Of a stretch of 14,983 nt of DNA, positions 13,345 through 14,983 are shown piece after piece. The stretch comes from Actinomycetes bacterium (GTDB taxonomy: Bacteria; Actinomycetota; Thermoleophilia; Gaiellales; Gaiellaceae). Within the stretch, counting starts at the first letter, position 1; every line of letters begins with the position of its first letter. Below the pieces are notes generated by a model. It did no database searches, had not been told where the DNA came from, and worked only from the letters and a program-made list of their open reading frames with translations. Position numbers and translations under genes: made by a program. The stretch is taken from NCBI GenBank assembly GCA_030624785.1, contig JAUXJK010000015.1, forward strand, positions 1 through 14,983, given 5' to 3'.

Positions 13345-14924
13345 CAAAGCACCGGGTCTTGATCGCCGACAAGCTTGGGCCAGCTGGTCTTGAGCTGCTC
13401 GAGACGATGGGCGACGTCGAAATGACGGTGAGCCTCGGCCTTGCGAAGGACGAGCTTCTGAAGGTCGTCGGCGAATATGAAGCTCTGATCGTGCGAAGTG
13501 CGACCAAGGTGGATGAGGACGTGATCGCCGCCGGCAATCGCCTCGTCGTCGTAGGCCGAGCCGGAGTCGGCGTGGACAATATTGACGTCGCTGCCGCGAC
13601 GCGCAAAGGCGTCGTCGTAATGAATACGCCTCAGGCCAACTCGATCGCGACCGCCGAACAGGCGATGGCGCTGATGCTCGCAGCGAGCCGTCACACAGCG
13701 CGCGCACACGCCTCCGTCGCCGCTGGCGAATGGGCTCGGAACGAGTTCACGGGTATCGAACTAGCCGGTCGAACCCTCGGCATCGTCGGCTTCGGGCGAA
13801 TTGGCCGAGAGGTTGCTCGCCGAGCTCGCGCGTTTCAGATGGATGTTCTCGCTTACGACCCGTATGTATCCGAGCAGGTCGCGCGCGACCAATCTGTGAC
13901 GCTCGTCGAGTTCGATGAGCTGCTGTCTCGATCAGACGTGGTGTCACTCCACTGTGCACTGTCGGCGACAACTCGTCACCTGCTCAACGCGACCTCTCTG
14001 TCCACGCTCAAGAAGGGCGCGATCGTGGTCAACGCGGCCCGTGGCGACCTCGTCGATGAGGACGCGCTCGCCGTCGCGCTTGAATCGGGGCATGTTCTTG
14101 CCGCGGGCCTCGATGTGTTCTCAAATGAACCACCGGCAGCCGACAATCCGCTGATCGGGCTCAGGAACGTCGTGCACACCCCGCACCTCGGCGCGAGCAC
14201 CCACGAGGCGCAGCGCGACGTCGCGCTACAGGTCGTCGAACAGGTTGTCGAGGCCCTGCGCGGAGAAGGCATCCGCAACAGCGTCAACTTTCCGTTCCAG
14301 ATGGACGCCGAGATGAAGCCCTGGCTCGAACTTGCTCGAGCGATGGGTCGCCTCCAGTTTGCGATGGCGCCCGAGCGAATCGAGCGAATCGAGATCGAGG
14401 CGCACGGAGAGGCGATCGAGGAGTCTGTTCGCGCCGTCGCAACAGGCACGCTCGCCGGGCTCCTGTCGGGCTTCCTGCCCGACTCCGTAAACCTCGTGAA
14501 CGCTCCCGCACTGGCCGCAGAGCATGGAATCGCCGTCGCCGAAGCACACGGACTCGGAGGCCGAGACTATCCAAACATGATCTCGTGCCGGGTCGCATGG
14601 CAAGGCGGCGAGAGGACGATCTCGGGCGTTGTTTTCGAGAACCGCGAAGGACGCATCGTGCAGGTGAGCCACTACCGACTAGACGCCGATCCTCGCGGCG
14701 TGATTCTCGTGATGCTCAGCAAAGACATGCCCGGTGTGATTGGAGAGGTCGGAACGCTGCTCGGCGTCCACAAGGTCAACATCGCAGAATGGCGCCTGGG
14801 TCGAGATCAAGAGGGAGGGCAAGCTCTGTCTTTCATCAACCTCGACTCCCCTCCAGACGCCGGCGTTATCGATGAACTCGAAGCCGTGCCAGCAGTGCTC
14901 AAAGCCATGGTGGTCGAGCTCTAG
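13341..14924 (+). CDS. serA: D-3-phosphoglycerate dehydrogenase
   Basis: A complete 527-residue long-form enzyme that oxidises 3-phosphoglycerate to 3-phosphohydroxypyruvate with NAD, the entry step of serine synthesis. The substrate-binding part holds VGRAGVGVDNID (71-82); the Rossmann motif is GFGRIG (150-155) with D173 in AYDPY for NAD over NADP. Catalytic residues R234 (NAARGD), E263 (SNEPP) and H282 (PHLGAST) are present. From about 315 an allosteric-substrate-binding domain precedes a C-terminal ACT domain (from about 455, with MPGVIGEVGTLLG), the usual site of serine feedback, so feedback control is expected. The GTG start lies within the serB stop (GTGA), implying translational coupling; AAAGGG about 10 nt upstream may serve as ribosome binding site. 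serC is not in this window. Confidence 0.97.
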   Translation: MTKHRVLIADKLGPAGLELLETMGDVEMTVSLGLAKDELLKVVGEYEALIVRSATKVDEDVIAAGNRLVVVGRAGVGVDNIDVAAATRKGVVVMNTPQANSIATAEQAMALMLAASRHTARAHASVAAGEWARNEFTGIELAGRTLGIVGFGRIGREVARRARAFQMDVLAYDPYVSEQVARDQSVTLVEFDELLSRSDVVSLHCALSATTRHLLNATSLSTLKKGAIVVNAARGDLVDEDALAVALESGHVLAAGLDVFSNEPPAADNPLIGLRNVVHTPHLGASTHEAQRDVALQVVEQVVEALRGEGIRNSVNFPFQMDAEMKPWLELARAMGRLQFAMAPERIERIEIEAHGEAIEESVRAVATGTLAGLLSGFLPDSVNLVNAPALAAEHGIAVAEAHGLGGRDYPNMISCRVAWQGGERTISGVVFENREGRIVQVSHYRLDADPRGVILVMLSKDMPGVIGEVGTLLGVHKVNIAEWRLGRDQEGGQALSFINLDSPPDAGVIDELEAVPAVLKAMVVEL

Positions 14925-14983
14925 CCCGGGGCTGGGAAGACCGGCTGGCCTGGCCGCGACTACGACGAGCCTGAAAGTCGGGC
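14925..14983. other. Intergenic tail after serA
   Basis: The last 59 nt hold no start of a recognisable gene. An 11-nt perfect palindrome, AGCCCGGGGCT, begins within the serA stop codon (14923-14933), but it has a one-base centre and no T-run, so it is not a convincing terminator. Confidence 0.3.

Overview
The window is a high-GC chromosomal stretch with fifteen protein genes and no rRNA, tRNA, mobile element or CRISPR signal that I could find. The organism is most likely an actinobacterium, probably of class Thermoleophilia (Solirubrobacterales/Gaiellales type). I base this on an F420-type luciferase-like oxidoreductase, a secreted lactonase-like beta-propeller of a kind I associate with that class, and several genes whose only promoter-like box lies 6-7 nt before the start codon, as in leaderless mRNAs. 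This is inference; no marker gene is present.

Layout. 1-1427 (-): 3'-truncated secreted beta-propeller with seven visible blades and a cysteine pair in nearly every inter-blade loop. 1428-1584: divergent control region with a promoter and a perfect 10-bp palindrome. 1585-3774 (+): DadA-like FAD amino-acid oxidase/dehydrogenase, then an F420-dependent LLM oxidoreductase. 3771-9102 (-): five genes pointing left. Read in transcription order they are a lipoprotein with a PsbP/DcrB-like domain, a membrane-anchored propeller-like protein, a DUF3054 membrane protein, a hydantoinase B/oxoprolinase subunit and a YihY/BrkB membrane protein. 9273-9728 (+): VOC-fold protein. 9771-12289 (-): in transcription order YciI-like protein, glutathione S-transferase-like protein, family 2 glycosyltransferase and YdcF/DUF218 protein. 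12478-14924 (+): serB and serA overlapping by 4 nt, a two-gene serine biosynthesis operon that supplies the second and last of the three phosphorylated-pathway enzymes.

The most notable signal is the hydantoinase B gene. Its family-like C-terminus continues in frame for 54 codons beyond a TAG at 5011-5013, which sits where the glycine-rich GGG-Y/W-G motif is expected. At the other end the family-like N-terminus extends 27 codons upstream of the first ATG, back to an ATC at the place a start would be expected, with no ATG/GTG/TTG available before the DUF3054 stop codon in the same frame. This is either a young pseudogene, a pair of sequencing errors, or a recoded/non-canonically initiated gene. 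I saw no other candidate for an undescribed multi-gene system; the rest is housekeeping and envelope functions.
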